Assembly: GCF_030272615.1 (NCBI RefSeq)
Contig: NC_081406.1
Coordinates: forward strand, 483,445,900 to 483,509,899
Length of the DNA: 64,000 nucleotides
From: Cryptomeria japonica
Lineage: Eukaryota > Streptophyta > Pinopsida > Cupressales > Cupressaceae
Direction of reading: 5' to 3'
Below, piece after piece: positions 35,256 through 47,780 of this stretch (the stretch's first letter is position 1; each line of letters starts with the position of its first letter). The notes below the pieces were generated by a model. It made no database searches. It saw only the letters and a program-made list of their open reading frames with translations, and was not told the origin of the DNA. The position numbers and the translations under genes are program-made.

Positions 35256-36312
35256 TGTTGGTATTTTGGTATGGTTTTGCCATTGATGTCAACGCCTACT
35301 AAATACACCTACTTTGGAGATCTAGCAACATTCACCGGCAAACAGTAAACTGTGCAACAGTTACCAGTATATGATTAACCGGCAGGATATAATGTTCACC
35401 GGTACCTGCAATGACATGGAAGACACTTGGTAATGTTCAAGACATCATGTGGACACTTTATTTTCAAGTAATAATCATTGGTATATTCTTATTTGCATAT
35501 TTGCTTTTACCGACAAATAGGTCCAGGTTATCTAGGGTTACACCAGTAGGTTTATCTTTTCCAGATCAGCATGGCATGCTATGGAGATGATTTATTATTG
35601 TTGTAAATGCATTAAACCGACATGTTCAATCGATTATTGCATCAGATATTGTATTGTTTGTAGAATGTTTTTATTGTAATATCTTGTAGAGCCGACCTAC
35701 TAAAATTGGTCTTAGGGTATGATATAAATGAAAGATCTTATTTGTAAGATCAAGTGTGGAATGCGAAAAAGATTTAAGTAAAGGTATATGTGAGATAAAG
35801 CAAAGGCATACATGAAGACATCATTTGAAGGTAAAGTTAGGGTTTTGTAGAAGCATATCAGCATTACACCGGTACTGAATCCAGCATATGAAGATGCTAT
35901 TTTGTGCAGTACATTCTTATTGGATTTAACTATCCAACTTTAGTCAGTGTGACTCCCATTTGTGATTGAGCAGTGAGCTCTAGGCTGTTGGCCTTTCAGC
36001 ATGTGCAAACCCCTTTTGTACACTTACTATCCGTAGTAGTATCATCTGATTGTGGGTAAGGTTTCCCACCATGGTTTTTCCCCTTACAGGGTTTCCACGT
36101 ACAAATATTGGTGTCATGTGTTGTGGATGACTTTGTGCTTACGTTTCATGCATTAATTCTTATCGGTATAGCAATTTACTATTAACACTATCTACCGGCA
36201 TACTTAATTGATTTACCGGTATTAAGAATTTAGTTGGTTAATAAGTTTTTGGTTTGAATTTATTAGACAATTGATTCACCCCACCCCCTCTCAGTTGTCT
36301 CTGGGACCTACA
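35256..36312 (+). repeat. C1 3' LTR
   Basis: Pairs with 29841-30899, starts TGTTGGTATT and ends GGGACCTACA. It is followed by GAACT (36313-36317), the right target-site duplication, and then by chromovirus LTR sequence. Confidence 0.95.
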
Positions 36313-37939
36313 GAACTAAGTTGTGAACCTTCCTTTTTGAAGGAGAGTTCCCTTTCCCATTTTACCTTACCTTCCCTTTCAGTTTTAGAAACTTGTGGGA
36401 ACTCTCACTAGGGTCTTCTTAAGCAAGAATGAGAGATTTTGGGGGTAATCAACCACTCCCCATTTTTGGAGACAAGGAATTTTTGAAAGGAAAAAAATAG
36501 ATTTTTGAATTAAGAATTTGACTAAGGGTGGAAGGGAAAGAGTTGTGGAATTGGGCTGCTCATCCTCAATAAAACTAGCATACCTTTGGGCAGTTTAAGG
36601 TTGGTTCTACCTTTCTTGTAATGTTTTCTTATTGCATGTTGTATTGAAAGAATTACTTGTGTAAAGGCTAGTTTTCCTTGCAAGTATTCCTTAGAAATTT
36701 ATTTGGTGTTTTCTGCTTCTGCAATTTATGTGTTTTTGGAGTAATCAAGGCCTCCTACTCTTGGGAGAGAGGATGGTCTTGTGGGTGGTAGAAGTGACAG
36801 CCCTCGAGTGAGAGGCTCTCATTATGAGAGTGATAACAAGGGATTTTATGTGACCCTTGTTGCATGGCTTATTTATGCATTGGGGGTCATAAGGAGGGAA
36901 ATAAGGCATGAATGCCTTGGGGGGCTTAAGGAATGTGGGGTTGTTATTCTTGATGTATTTGGTTTGCCATGAGGTGGCTATATGTTTTACCATACTTGCA
37001 ATCTCCTCAGGGTACTTGGTCCACTACCACCTTTGAAAAGACATCACAATGTCTGGCACATTGTAGCCTGGGTTGGGATTGTGTTTGAGATTGTGTTTTC
37101 CCTTGTCTTTTGTGTTTGCATGTGTGTTACCTGTCTAAGGCTTGGTTCTCCAAGTTCGGGGGTGGCTATTGGTTAGCCTAGGTTGGGAGGTGAGCTCTCC
37201 ATGGTCATAGGTTTTAATTTAATGCATGTTGTTTTGAAAAATAAATGTTTCAGTTCATATCCTATTACAAAGAAATGATTTAATAATTGCATGTATGTTG
37301 TTTTGAATGTAAATATTCAGTTTATTTCCTATGTGCATATCTCTAAAGATAAGTTGAATTTATTTTAGATAAATAAAGTTGTAGAAAATAAAATCACATA
37401 TTTAATTGCAGAGATTTGAATTTAGAAACTAGATGGCCTATCTTATTTAAATAATTGCATTTGTATATAGTTGCTGTTAAATTTTTTTTTAAACTCTGTT
37501 ATTTACTTATTGCAGAATATAAAATCCATATTTAGTTAGCCTAATTATTTCCTTTAGCAATTAGGAGATTAATGAAAGGAATTAAATAGTTCTAGAGTTA
37601 CTATTTTAAGTATATTAAATTCTGTTATATACCTTGTTTGTACAGTAAGTAAATAAAAAAAAAACAACAATATAATAACTTCAGTATTTTGTACAGTAAG
37701 ATTCTGTGTTCGAATACATACTTGTAATTAAAATACTTTTATCTATTCATTATATATTTTCTGTTATATAAAATATATATATAAAAATATATAATTATAT
37801 ACATACAAATTACATGTATATATATATATATAATATATTTATATAAATAAATACCTATAAAAATAAATATATATAAGTATATTTTATATTTAAAACAAAA
37901 AAAAAAATAGTATGCATTGAGGGTAAAGGGGTTTTTAGG

Positions 37940-38107
37940 ACCTCCGTGGAGCTCCGGCCGCGCAAGGGGCGCAGCCCCTATGCAGGTCGTGCCACTGTGC
38001 CAGTCGCGACTCACACAGCAGCCAAGGCCACTATGTGGGCCGTGACCCCCACAGTGGGGCGACCCATCGGTGGAGCTGTGTGCACCACCACGCCTGACCT
38101 TCCCCAA
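37940..38107. repeat. GC-rich minisatellite in chromovirus LTR 1
   Basis: About three diverged units around CACTGTGNGGGYCGYGACYC, rich in CpG, in the middle of a very AT-rich stretch. LTR 2 has about five units at the same place (53172-53412). Confidence 0.7.
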
Positions 38108-38997
38108 AACTACCACCCATTTGCCATGGCCACCACCGTGGACACCATTTGGCCCTACACAAACCCAAACAAAAAAAAATGGGAAGAAACCCTAGCTTGG
38201 TTAGGGCTAGGGTAGAAAGTGGTTAATAAAAAAAGATAAAATAAAATATGAAAGGGCTTATTTTATAACATAAATAAGGGTTAGGGTTTGCATGGGTTAA
38301 ACCCTTTTGATTTGATATATGTTATTATATATATATATATATAAATATAATATTATTTATATTTATATATATATAGTTGTATATATATTCGAATATATAA
38401 TTATATAAATATATATAAATATATATATATGGGGGGAGATGTTTCAAATTAAATATTAGCGAAGTTAATATTTAATTTTAAATTCATAAATTTAAATAGT
38501 TAAACAATTAGGGAATTTTATTTTAAATGCAAATTATTGGGCTAAAGGGTTTAATTTTTAACTCTACTAGGCATAGATGCATGTGATTAAACTTTATACA
38601 AAAATATTCATTTGCGAATATAATCGACCCTTTAGTTGATTTAGTTCAATCTACTAATTAATTATTGCTAAGTAAAATAAAGACACTTATAAAACTAAGT
38701 GCTAGGACTAGTATAATTAGATCCTAAGATCAATGAATGGATATTGGAGATTAATCTTTTTCTGCGTTAATTAATTGATTTAATTATTGATTAAGAGCGA
38801 TGCGACAATAAAACTATTCAATTAGAATTTTAATTTTAATTATTATTTTTTACTTGAGCTTGTAGATAAAGTTAACTCTAAACATAGTTAAGACAAAACT
38901 TGATAGTACATTTCATAATGGCAATTTAATGTTATTACGTTGGAATTTTTAAAAAAAAATTATCCCGTTCTAGCCCTAAATTTTGGGCATGACATTT

Positions 38998-39010
38998 TGG
39001 TATCGGAACC
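38998..39010 (+). promoter_or_regulatory. G-B primer binding site
   Basis: TGGTATCGGAACC, three bases after the LTR end GGGCATGACA. It resembles the Met-tRNA site with changes at two or three positions. Gag starts about 160 bp further on. Confidence 0.8.
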
Positions 39011-39166
39011 AAGTTTCCAACACTAGGAACCTTTCTCCATTACGTTTCTCTTAAAATTATTTAATTAATTTAATTAATTTTTCTAGGATATTTAAATTTA
39101 AATAATAAAATATTACTCCAAAGAAATTAGTTATTTAATTTATTTTATTTCATTTGTTCTCTTAGA

Positions 39167-40470
39167 ATGCCTCCGACTACGCGACAAGCTCGAAAGCACA
39201 GAAGGGATCCTAGGCGTGCACACATAGCATGTGAAGAGGTAGATAGGGAGGAATCAGTTTCAGAAGAGAACCCAAAGGCTCCTCCCAAACAGCCAAATGA
39301 TCCAAACTGAAACCTCTTAGAAGCAATCCAGAACCTAATTGGTATAGTTCAGGAAAGGCTTCCAGTAGAGGACCATCATGTTAGAAATCAGAACTCTGGG
39401 AGTCATAGATCAGCTAATAGGGAACAGAGAAGGAGTCCACCTCCTATTCCCGTAGAGAGTCAGGGTGGGAATGAGCCAGAATCTGTGCACCTACCAGGAC
39501 CACCTCCAGTGGCAGGGCCAATATATTATGAGAGAGCTCGTCGGGAGCTAGGGGATCTTATCAGGGAGGTTATGTGCCTCCAGCCACCATCTTTTTGGGG
39601 TTCTACCAATGGGGTAGAAGCTGAGGCATGGCTTTTGAGCCTTGAGAGGTGCTTTGCATTGTGCTCTTATGAGAGCAATCTAAAAGCACGTGTCGCAGTC
39701 CATCTGTTGAGAGGAATGACCTCCACATGCTAGAGACAAGAGGAGTACAAGTGCGGATTAGTTCCTGATACTCTCACTTGGGAGATATTTACAGAGAGGT
39801 TTAGGGAGAGGTACCTGTCGGAACATTACAGACAGTGTCGGATAGACAAGTTTCATGACTTCCAACAAAAGGGCTTATCAGTGACCCAATACGAGAGAAA
39901 ATTATTTGAGCTCTTGCCTTACATGGATTATCTAAAGGATGAGAAACTTCTCGTCAACCACTTCATTAGAGGGTTGAATACCGGCATAGCAGGGGCAGTG
40001 AGGATGTTTGCTCTAGAGAGCCTTCGGGTTGCCGTGGAGAAAGCATTGATAGTAGAGGAGATTCAGGTCAGACCACAGGACACTAGGGATTGGTTTCAAA
40101 ACCGAAACTCTACACCCCAGACTTATGGATTTCAGAAACCCCATTGGAAGGGAAATAACCGAAACTCACAAGGGTTCTCGAAACCCCCTCTTCCGCAACA
40201 GTCACAATAGGAACCAGAGGCATAAGCCTCCATAGTATTAGTAGGGCACAAAGCCCAAGTAGTGGCAGTTTCAGGGTCAAAGGCGAGATCAGAGAGCTCA
40301 GGTGCCTTACACACCTCTAGCAAGGACTCAACAGTCCTCCAGGGGTGGGTACAGTGGATCTAGCAAGACAGGAGGATAGGCTTTCTCTAGGCCTCAGGGT
40401 GCCCAGTTTCATGCACGGGGCATATGGCGAGGGATTGTCCTTAGGGTCAGATGGCAGGAAATCAGTAGAT
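39167..40470 (+). pseudogene. G-B gag
   Basis: ATG 39167 opens the frame with a basic N-terminus (MPPTTRQARKHRRDPRR). The capsid-type retrotransposon gag region is at 39560-39990 (EAEAWLLSLERCFALC; LTWEIFTERFRERYLSEHYR; LLVNHFIRGLNTGIAG). A zinc knuckle remnant (GHMARDCP) is visible at about 40419-40442, but its first Cys pair is lost. Stops lie at about 39308 and 39731, with more after 40208. It shares one frame with protease and the first part of pol. G-A has no counterpart. Confidence 0.85.
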
Positions 40471-41060
40471 GGCCTCTTCAGAGACTACAGTTGGTGATAT
40501 GGGTAGGTCCCATAGAGTATTCGTAGTGGTTGACAACCGCAAGGGTGAGCACCAGGCGACGGTCATTGAGGTTGCAGGTATGATCAAAGGTAACAATGTA
40601 TCTATTTTATTTTATTCAGGAGCTACTAACTCCTTTATATCTCCATTGGTTGTGGAGCATTGTAGGCTAGTGGCAACTAGACAGGGTGTAAGTTGGGAAG
40701 TGGAGTTAGCTTCAAGGGTTAGAGTGTTAGTGGAATCAAAGGTTAGGGCATGTCAGCTATAGATTGGCAAGACCACCACTTTAGTAGACCTTAGAGTGAC
40801 ACCACTTGGATCTTATGGTATCGTACTTAAAATGGATTGGCTTTATGCCCACAGAGCCAAGATGGATTGCTGCCTAAAAAAGATCGAGTATGAGGATGAT
40901 CATGGTTTGCCCATAGTTATCACCAGGATTCAAAGACCCGTGTCTCTTTGTATGATCTCCGCAATGCAGCTTAAGCGGGGCATGTGAAAGGGATGTTAGC
41001 TTTTTGCCATCACTATCAGTGATAGAGGAGAAGAGGATGAAAAGGAAATATTGATTGATG
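40471..41060 (+). pseudogene. G-B aspartic protease region (catalytic Asp lost)
   Basis: The retropepsin motif reads FYSGATNSFISP at about 40614-40650, where chromovirus proteases have D-S-G-A. GAT-to-TAT would give Tyr for the catalytic Asp, so it cannot be active. The downstream part (LVDLRVTPLGSYGIVLKMDWL) matches the usual second half. Stops lie at 40760 and 40985. Confidence 0.8.
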
Positions 41061-43800
41061 ACCATCCTATCCTTAAGGGATATTCAAACCTGTTTCCTTC
41101 GAAACTACCTGGAATGCCACCTTGTAGAGAGATTGATTTTCATATAGACCTTGTACCAAGAGCTGAGCCAGTTTTTAGAGCACCTTATAGGATGATCACA
41201 AATGAGCTTAATGAGATCAAGATGTAGCTTGAGGAACTCCTTGAAAAGGGGCACATTCATCCTAGTGTATCCCCATGGGGTGCACCAGTCATCTTCGTAA
41301 AGAAGAAGGAAAGATCTCTCCGATTATGCATGGATTATCGTCAGTTAAACAAAGTAACTATAAAGAATCGTTATCCATTACCCAGAATTGATGATTTATT
41401 TGACCAACTTCAAGGTGCCAAAGTCTTTTCCAAAATTGATCTAAAGTCACGATACCATCAGCTGAGAATAGTGGAGAGCGATATCCAAAAGACAATGTTT
41501 TGCACTAGATATGGCCACTATGAGTTCACCATGGTACCATTCGGTCTTACGAATGCTCCCGCTATTTTCATGAGCCTCATGAATAGGGTATTCCGCACAT
41601 TTCTAGACCGCTTCGTGATTATGTTCCTCGATGATATATTGATATATTCTCAGAATGAGAAGGAGCATGAGGAGCACCTGAAATAGGTATTGCAGTGTTT
41701 GTAGGACAATCAGTTGTTTGGCAGTTTGTCAAAGTGTGCTTTCTTTCGATCAGAGGTCAAGTACCTTAGGCACGTTATTTCCGGTGATGGGATCTCAGTT
41801 GACCATCAAAGATCAGAGCTATTATGGATTGGCCAGTGCCAACCAATGTGACAGAGGTCAGGAGTTTCATGGGCTTAGTAGGTTATTACCGATGCTTTAT
41901 TGAGGGATTCTCCAGAGTCGCTCATCCTATTACTTCTCTTCAGCGTAAAGGGAAGAAATTTGAGTGGATAGAGAAGTGCGAGAGGGCCTTTCAAGAACTC
42001 AAAAAGGCACTTACTAGCACACCTATCCTTGTAGTACCGGATCCCTCAGCTGACTTCATGATTTGCACAGATTCTTCCCTAGAGGGTTTAGGAGCAGTTC
42101 TTATGCAGGATGGTAGGGCTATAGCTTTTGAGTCTAGGAAACTTAAGACTCATTAACTTAATTATCCTACTCATCACCTTGAGCTTGCAGAAGTAGTGCA
42201 TGCACTTGTGAGGTGGAGAGACTTCCTTCTAGGTCATCATTTTGAGTTGCATTCAGATCATCAGAGTTTTCAGTACATTTTCACTTAGCCGAACCTTAAT
42301 GCATGTCAGAGGAGATGGATGGAGTTCTTGTGCGAATATGATTTTGATGTTCACTATATCAAAGGAAAGGAAAACGTAGTTGCAGATGCTTTGAGTAGGA
42401 GATGTGATGAGGTATACATCCTATCTATGGGCACGGATTTGAGAGATCGTATACTACATCAATTGCCAGACAATGGATGGTATTCAGAAGTTTGTCAGGT
42501 AATACGATCTCAGGATACTCTAGAGGTGAATTATGTAGATTATTCTTTGGAGTCTAATGGACTATTACACCATAGAGGGCATATCTATGTACCTTCTTCC
42601 AGGGGATTGTGAGAGTTCATTGTCACGAAGGCTCATAGAGCTCCTTATGTAGTGCATCCCAGAGTTAAGAAGATGTATGCTGACTTGAGACAGTTATATC
42701 ATTGGCCAGGAATGTGGCAGCTCATTGCTGAGTTAGTAGCTCGATGCCTCGAGTGTTAGAGAGTAAAGGTGGAGCACCACCATCCAGGTGGGTTGCTGCA
42801 ATCTCATGCTATACTAGAGTGGAAGTGGGATACTATATCCATGGATTTCATCATTGGTCTTCCTATGTCTTCTCGTCTCCATGATGACATCTTGGTGACA
42901 GTTGACAAGTTGACCAAAGTGGCTCACTTTTCACCAGTTCGGACTACCTTCACAACACCAGCAGTAGTACAGGTGTTCTTGCAAGACATTGTTAGAATTC
43001 ATGGTGTTCCACACAAGATTATTTCTGACAGGGATTCCCTCTTCACTTCTTCCTTTTGGAAGGCATTATAAGCAGCTATGGGCATTAAGCTCAATTTCAG
43101 TAGAGCCTATCACTTGGAAATAGATGGTCAGACAGAGAGGGTTAATCAGGTGTTTGAGGATATGCTTCACATGTACGTCATGGATCATCAGACCAGATGG
43201 GAAGAGTATCTTCCCTTAGTGGAGTTTGCCTATAACAATGGGCATCACACTTCTTTGGGGATGCCACCCTATCAGACATTATATAGCAGGCATTGCAGGA
43301 CACCGTTGAGTTGGGACCGCATAGAGGACAGAGTTTCTATTGTCCCACAGATAGTTCGGGATATGGAACAATAGGTGGATTTGATTAGGCAGCGTCTTAG
43401 AGAGGCAGAGGATAGACAAAATAAATATGCAGATGCGAAGAGGATAGATCGTAGCTACTTGGTTGGAGATAGAGTTTTCTTGAGAGTGCGACCCCATAAG
43501 AGTCCAATCCGTTATGGAAAGGGTTCTAAGCTTGCACCTCACTTTGTAGGACCTTTTGAGATCCTTGAGACGATAGGCCCAGTTGCCTACCGTTTAGCAT
43601 TGGCACCTAGCCTATCACACATCCACGATGTGTTTCATGTATCAGTTTTGAGGAAATATATCTATGATGAGTCTCATATTTTAGATTGGGATGCCTTGCA
43701 AGTGGAGTCAGATGTTACAGCTTCATGGGAGGATACATCACGTATGAGATCAGAGTACCCCCATGTTTTTGATGAACTCTAGGAGGAAGTTCATGCCTAG
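41061..43800 (+). pseudogene. G-B RT, RNase H and integrase; chromodomain core deleted
   Basis: RT starts around [16 protein letters not shown], with [29 protein letters not shown] and FLDD near 41627. A base missing near 41803 shifts the frame by one; from 41824 all parts are in the new frame. RNase [17 protein letters not shown] and VVADALSRR. Integrase: zinc region with CLEC, Asp in SMDFIIGLP, Asp in SDRDSLFTSSF and Glu in DGQTERVNQ. Relative to G-A, 105 bp (35 codons) are lost in frame after VES, removing most of the chromodomain and leaving ASWED ... SEYPHVFDEL. Own CAG-to-TAG stops at 41225, 42286 and 43780; shared stops at 41684, 42610 and 42757. It ends at TAG 43798-43800. Confidence 0.88.
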
Positions 43801-43810
43801 AGGGGGAGGG
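43801..43810 (+). promoter_or_regulatory. G-B polypurine tract
   Basis: AGGGGGAGGG between the polyprotein stop and the 3' LTR, identical to the G-A tract. Confidence 0.85.
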
Positions 43811-46388
43811 TGTGAGGCCCTACCTCGACTCAGTCTGACATTTAAGTTATTTTTATGTTGAGACTATTTTGGATACTTTATTTTAAGCATTTTGATGTTA
43901 GAACTTATATGATTCCATGATTTGAGGGATAACATTGATGTATGTTGATGCTTCAGTTATATGCTTAATGATTTAGACATCTATATGATTCTAGAATAGG
44001 ATATAATTGTGATGATGTATGTCGTATTGGATTTGTAGGACTTTAATTATGGTAATATAATTATGATGTATGTTTTATTTGTGGATAAAAATTATGAGAA
44101 TTAGGATAATTGCTTATGTGAAATTACTTGGATATAAGATATATTAAATTGTTCAAATGTAAATTGTATGCAAGTGTTTGATGTGTATACATATTCATGT
44201 GTTTTGTATTATATGAGTTTATTTGAAATTACTAATGTGTAATTGAGATGCGCAGGAAAATTATCCATGTGACCATGGAAATATTATGGAGAACCAAACC
44301 TAGACCTATGTGCGTTCGTAAAACTAGGGTTTGTCTATTTGGAGAGACAACACCCCGTTTGTATCGTATTTTATTCATGAAAGTGATTGTTGCATGAATG
44401 TTAAATTGAATTTTGTTTATTTGTGTAAATCCAACAAGAGACAAGATTTCATGTATAATTTTGTAAAAGTATTTTCTTTGTGTCACTTGACACATGTTTT
44501 GATTTATGTTTGAGTTTTTAAATTGGTCTCTTGGAGGGAGTTGTTTAACTATAGCTTTTTCAATTAATTTAATATGATTCCATAAATGCCTTGGGTAAAG
44601 AATCTTTGGTATGGTCAACTTAGGTTTGACCCGAAAATAAACTTCAAAGGGGTTTAAAAAGGGTTAAGTGGGCTCCTAGGGGTAGTTTATTAGGGTTTCC
44701 TAAAGCCCATAAGGTATACCTAAGGGTTAGGGGTAATTTTAGGCAAGTTTCTACTCCCCTGTGACCTTCTAGACACCCAAAAAAGTGACTTTTCTAAGTT
44801 GTGCGAAAATTCAAATTAAAAGGCTTGAACTAAGTTGTGAACCTTCCTTTTTGAACGAGAGTTCCCTTTCCCATTTTACCTTACCTTCCCTTTCAATTTT
44901 AGAAACTTGTGGGAACTCTCACTAGGGTCTTCTTAAGCAAGAATGAGAGATTTTGGGGGTAATCACCCACTCTCCATTTTTGGAGACAAGGAATTTTTGA
45001 AAGGCAAAAAATAGATTTTTGAATTAAGAATTTGGCTAAGGGTGGAAGGGAAAGACTTATGGAATTGAGCTGCTCATCCTCAATAAAACTAGAATACCTT
45101 TGGGCAGTTTAAGGTTGGTTCTACCTTTCTTGTAATGTTTTCTTATTGCATGTTTTATTGAAAGAATTGCTTGTGTAAAGACTAGTTTTCCTTGCAAGTA
45201 TTCCTTGGAAATTTATTTGGTGTTTTGTTCTTATGCAATTTATGTGTTTTGGGAGTAATCAAGGCCTCCTACTCTTGGGAGAGAGGATGGTCTTGTGGGT
45301 GGTAGAAGTGACAGCCCTCAAGTGAGAGGCTCTCATTATGAGAGTTACCACAAGGGATTTTATGTGACCCTTGCTGCATGGCTTGTTTATGCATTGGGGG
45401 TCATAAGGAGGGAAATAAGACATGAATGCCTTGGGGGCATAAGGAATGTGGGGTTGTTATTCTTGATGTATTTGGTTTGCCCTGAGGTGGCTATATGTTT
45501 TACCATACTTGTAGTCTCCTCAGGGTACTTGGTCCACTACCACCATTGAAAAGACATCACAATGTATGGCGTAGTGTAGCCTGGGTTGGGATTGTGTTTG
45601 CGATTGTGTTTTCCCTTGTCTTTTGTGTTTGCATGTGTGTTACCTGTCTAAGGCTTGGTTTTCCAAGCTCAGGGGTGGCTACTGGTTAGCCTAGGCTGGG
45701 AGGTGAGCTCTCCATGGTCATAGGTTTTAATTTAATGCATGTTGTTTTGAAAAGTAAATGTTTCAATTCATATCCTATTGCAAAGAAATGATTTAATAAT
45801 TGCATGCATGCTATTTTGAATGTAAATATTCAGTTTATTTCCTATGTGTGTATCTCTAAAGATAAGTTGAATTGATTTTAGATAAATAAAGTTGCAAAAA
45901 ATAAAATCACATATTTCATTGCAGAGATTTGAATTTAGAAACTAGATGGCCTATCTAATTTAAATAATCGCATTTGTATATAGTTGCTATTAAAAATTTT
46001 TTTAAACTCTGTTATTTACTTATTGCAGAATATAAAATCCATATTTAGTTAGCCTAATTATTTCCTTTAGCAATTAGGAGATTAATGAAAGGAATTAAAT
46101 AGTTCTAGAGTTACTGTTTTAAGTATATTAAATTTTGTTATTTACCTTGTTTGTACAGTAAGATTCTGTGTTCGAATACATACTTGCAATTAAAATACTT
46201 TTGTCCATTCATTATATATTTTCTATTATATAATATATATATATAAATATATAATTATATACATACAAATTACATGTATATTTATATAAATAAATACCTA
46301 TGAAAATAAAAATATATATATTTATATACATATATATATATTTATATTCATATATATATATATATATATATTTATATACATATATATA

Positions 46389-47452
46389 TGTTAGGTCCCA
46401 GAGACAACTAAGAGGGTGGGGGTGTGAATCAATTGTCAAATAAATTCAAACCAAAAATCAATTAATCAACTTGATGCTTAATACTAGTAAACTAGTTAAG
46501 TATGTCGGTGGACAGTGTTAACAGTAAATTGCTATACTAGTAAATATTAAAGCATGAAACATAAACATAAAGTCATCCACAACACATAACACCAATATTT
46601 GTACGTGGAAACCCTGTAAGGGGAAAAACCACAGTGGGAAACCTTACCCACAATCAGATGATACTACTGCAGATAGTAAGTGTACATAAATGGGGTCTGC
46701 ACATGCAGAAAGGCCAACAACCTAGAGCTCACTGCTCAATCACAAAATGGGAGTCACACTAACTACAGTTGGATGGTTAAATCCAATAAGAATGTACTGC
46801 ACAAAATAGCATCTTCATATGTTGGATTCAGTACCAGTGTAATGCTGACATGCTTATACAAAAACCTAGCTTCACCTTCAAATGATCTCTTCATGTATAC
46901 CTCTGCTTAATCTCGCATATACCTTCACTCAATCCTTTTTCGCATTTCACAATTGATCTTACAAATAAGATCTTACATTTATACCATACCCTAAGACCAA
47001 TTTTAGTAGGTTGGCTCTACAAGATATTACAATAAAAACATTTTACATACAATATAATATCCGATGCAATAACTAATTAAACATATCATCTTAATGCATT
47101 TACATAAATAATAAATCATCTCCATAGCGTGCCATGCTGATCTAGAAAAGATAAACCTATCGGTGTAACCCTAGATAACCTTGGACCTATTTGCTGGTAA
47201 AAGAAAATATGCAAATATGAATATACCAATGATCAATTCTTCAAAACAAAGTGTCCACACAATGTCTTCGACATTGCAAAGTGTCTTCCATATCATTCCA
47301 GATACCGGTGAACATTATATCCTGTCAGTGAACCATATACCAGTAATTGTGCAATAGTTTACTTGCTTGCCGGTGAATGTTGCTGGATCTCCAAAGTGCT
47401 TGTTTTCAGTAGGTGTTGACATCAATGACAAAACCATACCAAAATACCAACA
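46389..47452 (-). repeat. C2 3' LTR
   Basis: 1,064 bp. In element orientation it starts TGTTGGTATTTTGG and ends GGACCTAACA. It pairs with 51982-53040. Confidence 0.93.
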
Positions 47453-47780
47453 ATCTCCCCCTTTGGCATTGATGGCAACACAAGATGGAAAAACCATTAA
47501 AGTGCCAAAACAGAAATGCCAAATACCAAAAACCAACAATCTCAATTCCTCCCCCTGGGAGCAACATGAGTTTATCCAAAGATTTATCTTCAATACCAAT
47601 CTCTCCTTAAATGTGTTTTTCCATAGATATCTCTCCCCATTTGACATCAAATGCCAAAGTTACAAAAATCAAGTTCATACAAAATACCAACTACTCCCCC
47701 TGAGAAGTAGCTTCCTTATCAAAGACTAGAATAAAAGATTTGTCTTTTAATTCTGCTGGTTGATGGCAATCATCGACTGT
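47453..47780 (-). promoter_or_regulatory. C2 3' untranslated part with polypurine tracts
   Basis: On the minus strand GGGGAGATT abuts the LTR. Further GGGGGA/GGGGAG tracts lie near 47550, 47632 and 47695, the same set as in C1. Confidence 0.75.

Larger units (their letters stand above)
29841..36312 (+). mobile_element. C1: Ty1/copia element nested in chromovirus LTR 1
   Basis: Complete LTR-internal-LTR structure with a 5-bp duplication GAACT and an intact empty site in the sister LTR. LTRs are 1,059 and 1,057 bp and differ at about 15 of the first 310 positions by eye. Integrase precedes RT, which defines copia. Same family as C2. The frame is broken, and gag has a 198-bp in-frame deletion. 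Confidence 0.95.
28820..38994 (+). repeat. Chromovirus LTR 1 (shared), interrupted by copia C1
   Basis: Starts TGTGAGGCCC after the polypurine tract and ends GGGCATGACA before the G-B primer site. Removing C1 (29841-36312) and one GAACT leaves about 3,698 bp. Parts: a moderately AT-rich 5' region, a GC-rich minisatellite at about 37940-38107 inside very AT-rich DNA, AT microsatellites around 37745-37890 and 38325-38430, and a conserved 3' end. No host gene. Small ORFs in it (for example 36745-37176) recur in LTR 2 only as diverged copies and show no protein family. Confidence 0.85.

Noticed and set aside
37739-38215. ORFs through the GC-rich part of the chromovirus LTR, and their counterparts at 53141-53580
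   Set aside because: The frame is produced by the CpG-rich minisatellite and differs between the two LTRs.
38160-38310. Telomere-like TTAGGG/GGGTTAGGGTTT words, also at 53500-53600
   Set aside because: Only one or two scattered words inside an LTR; no array.
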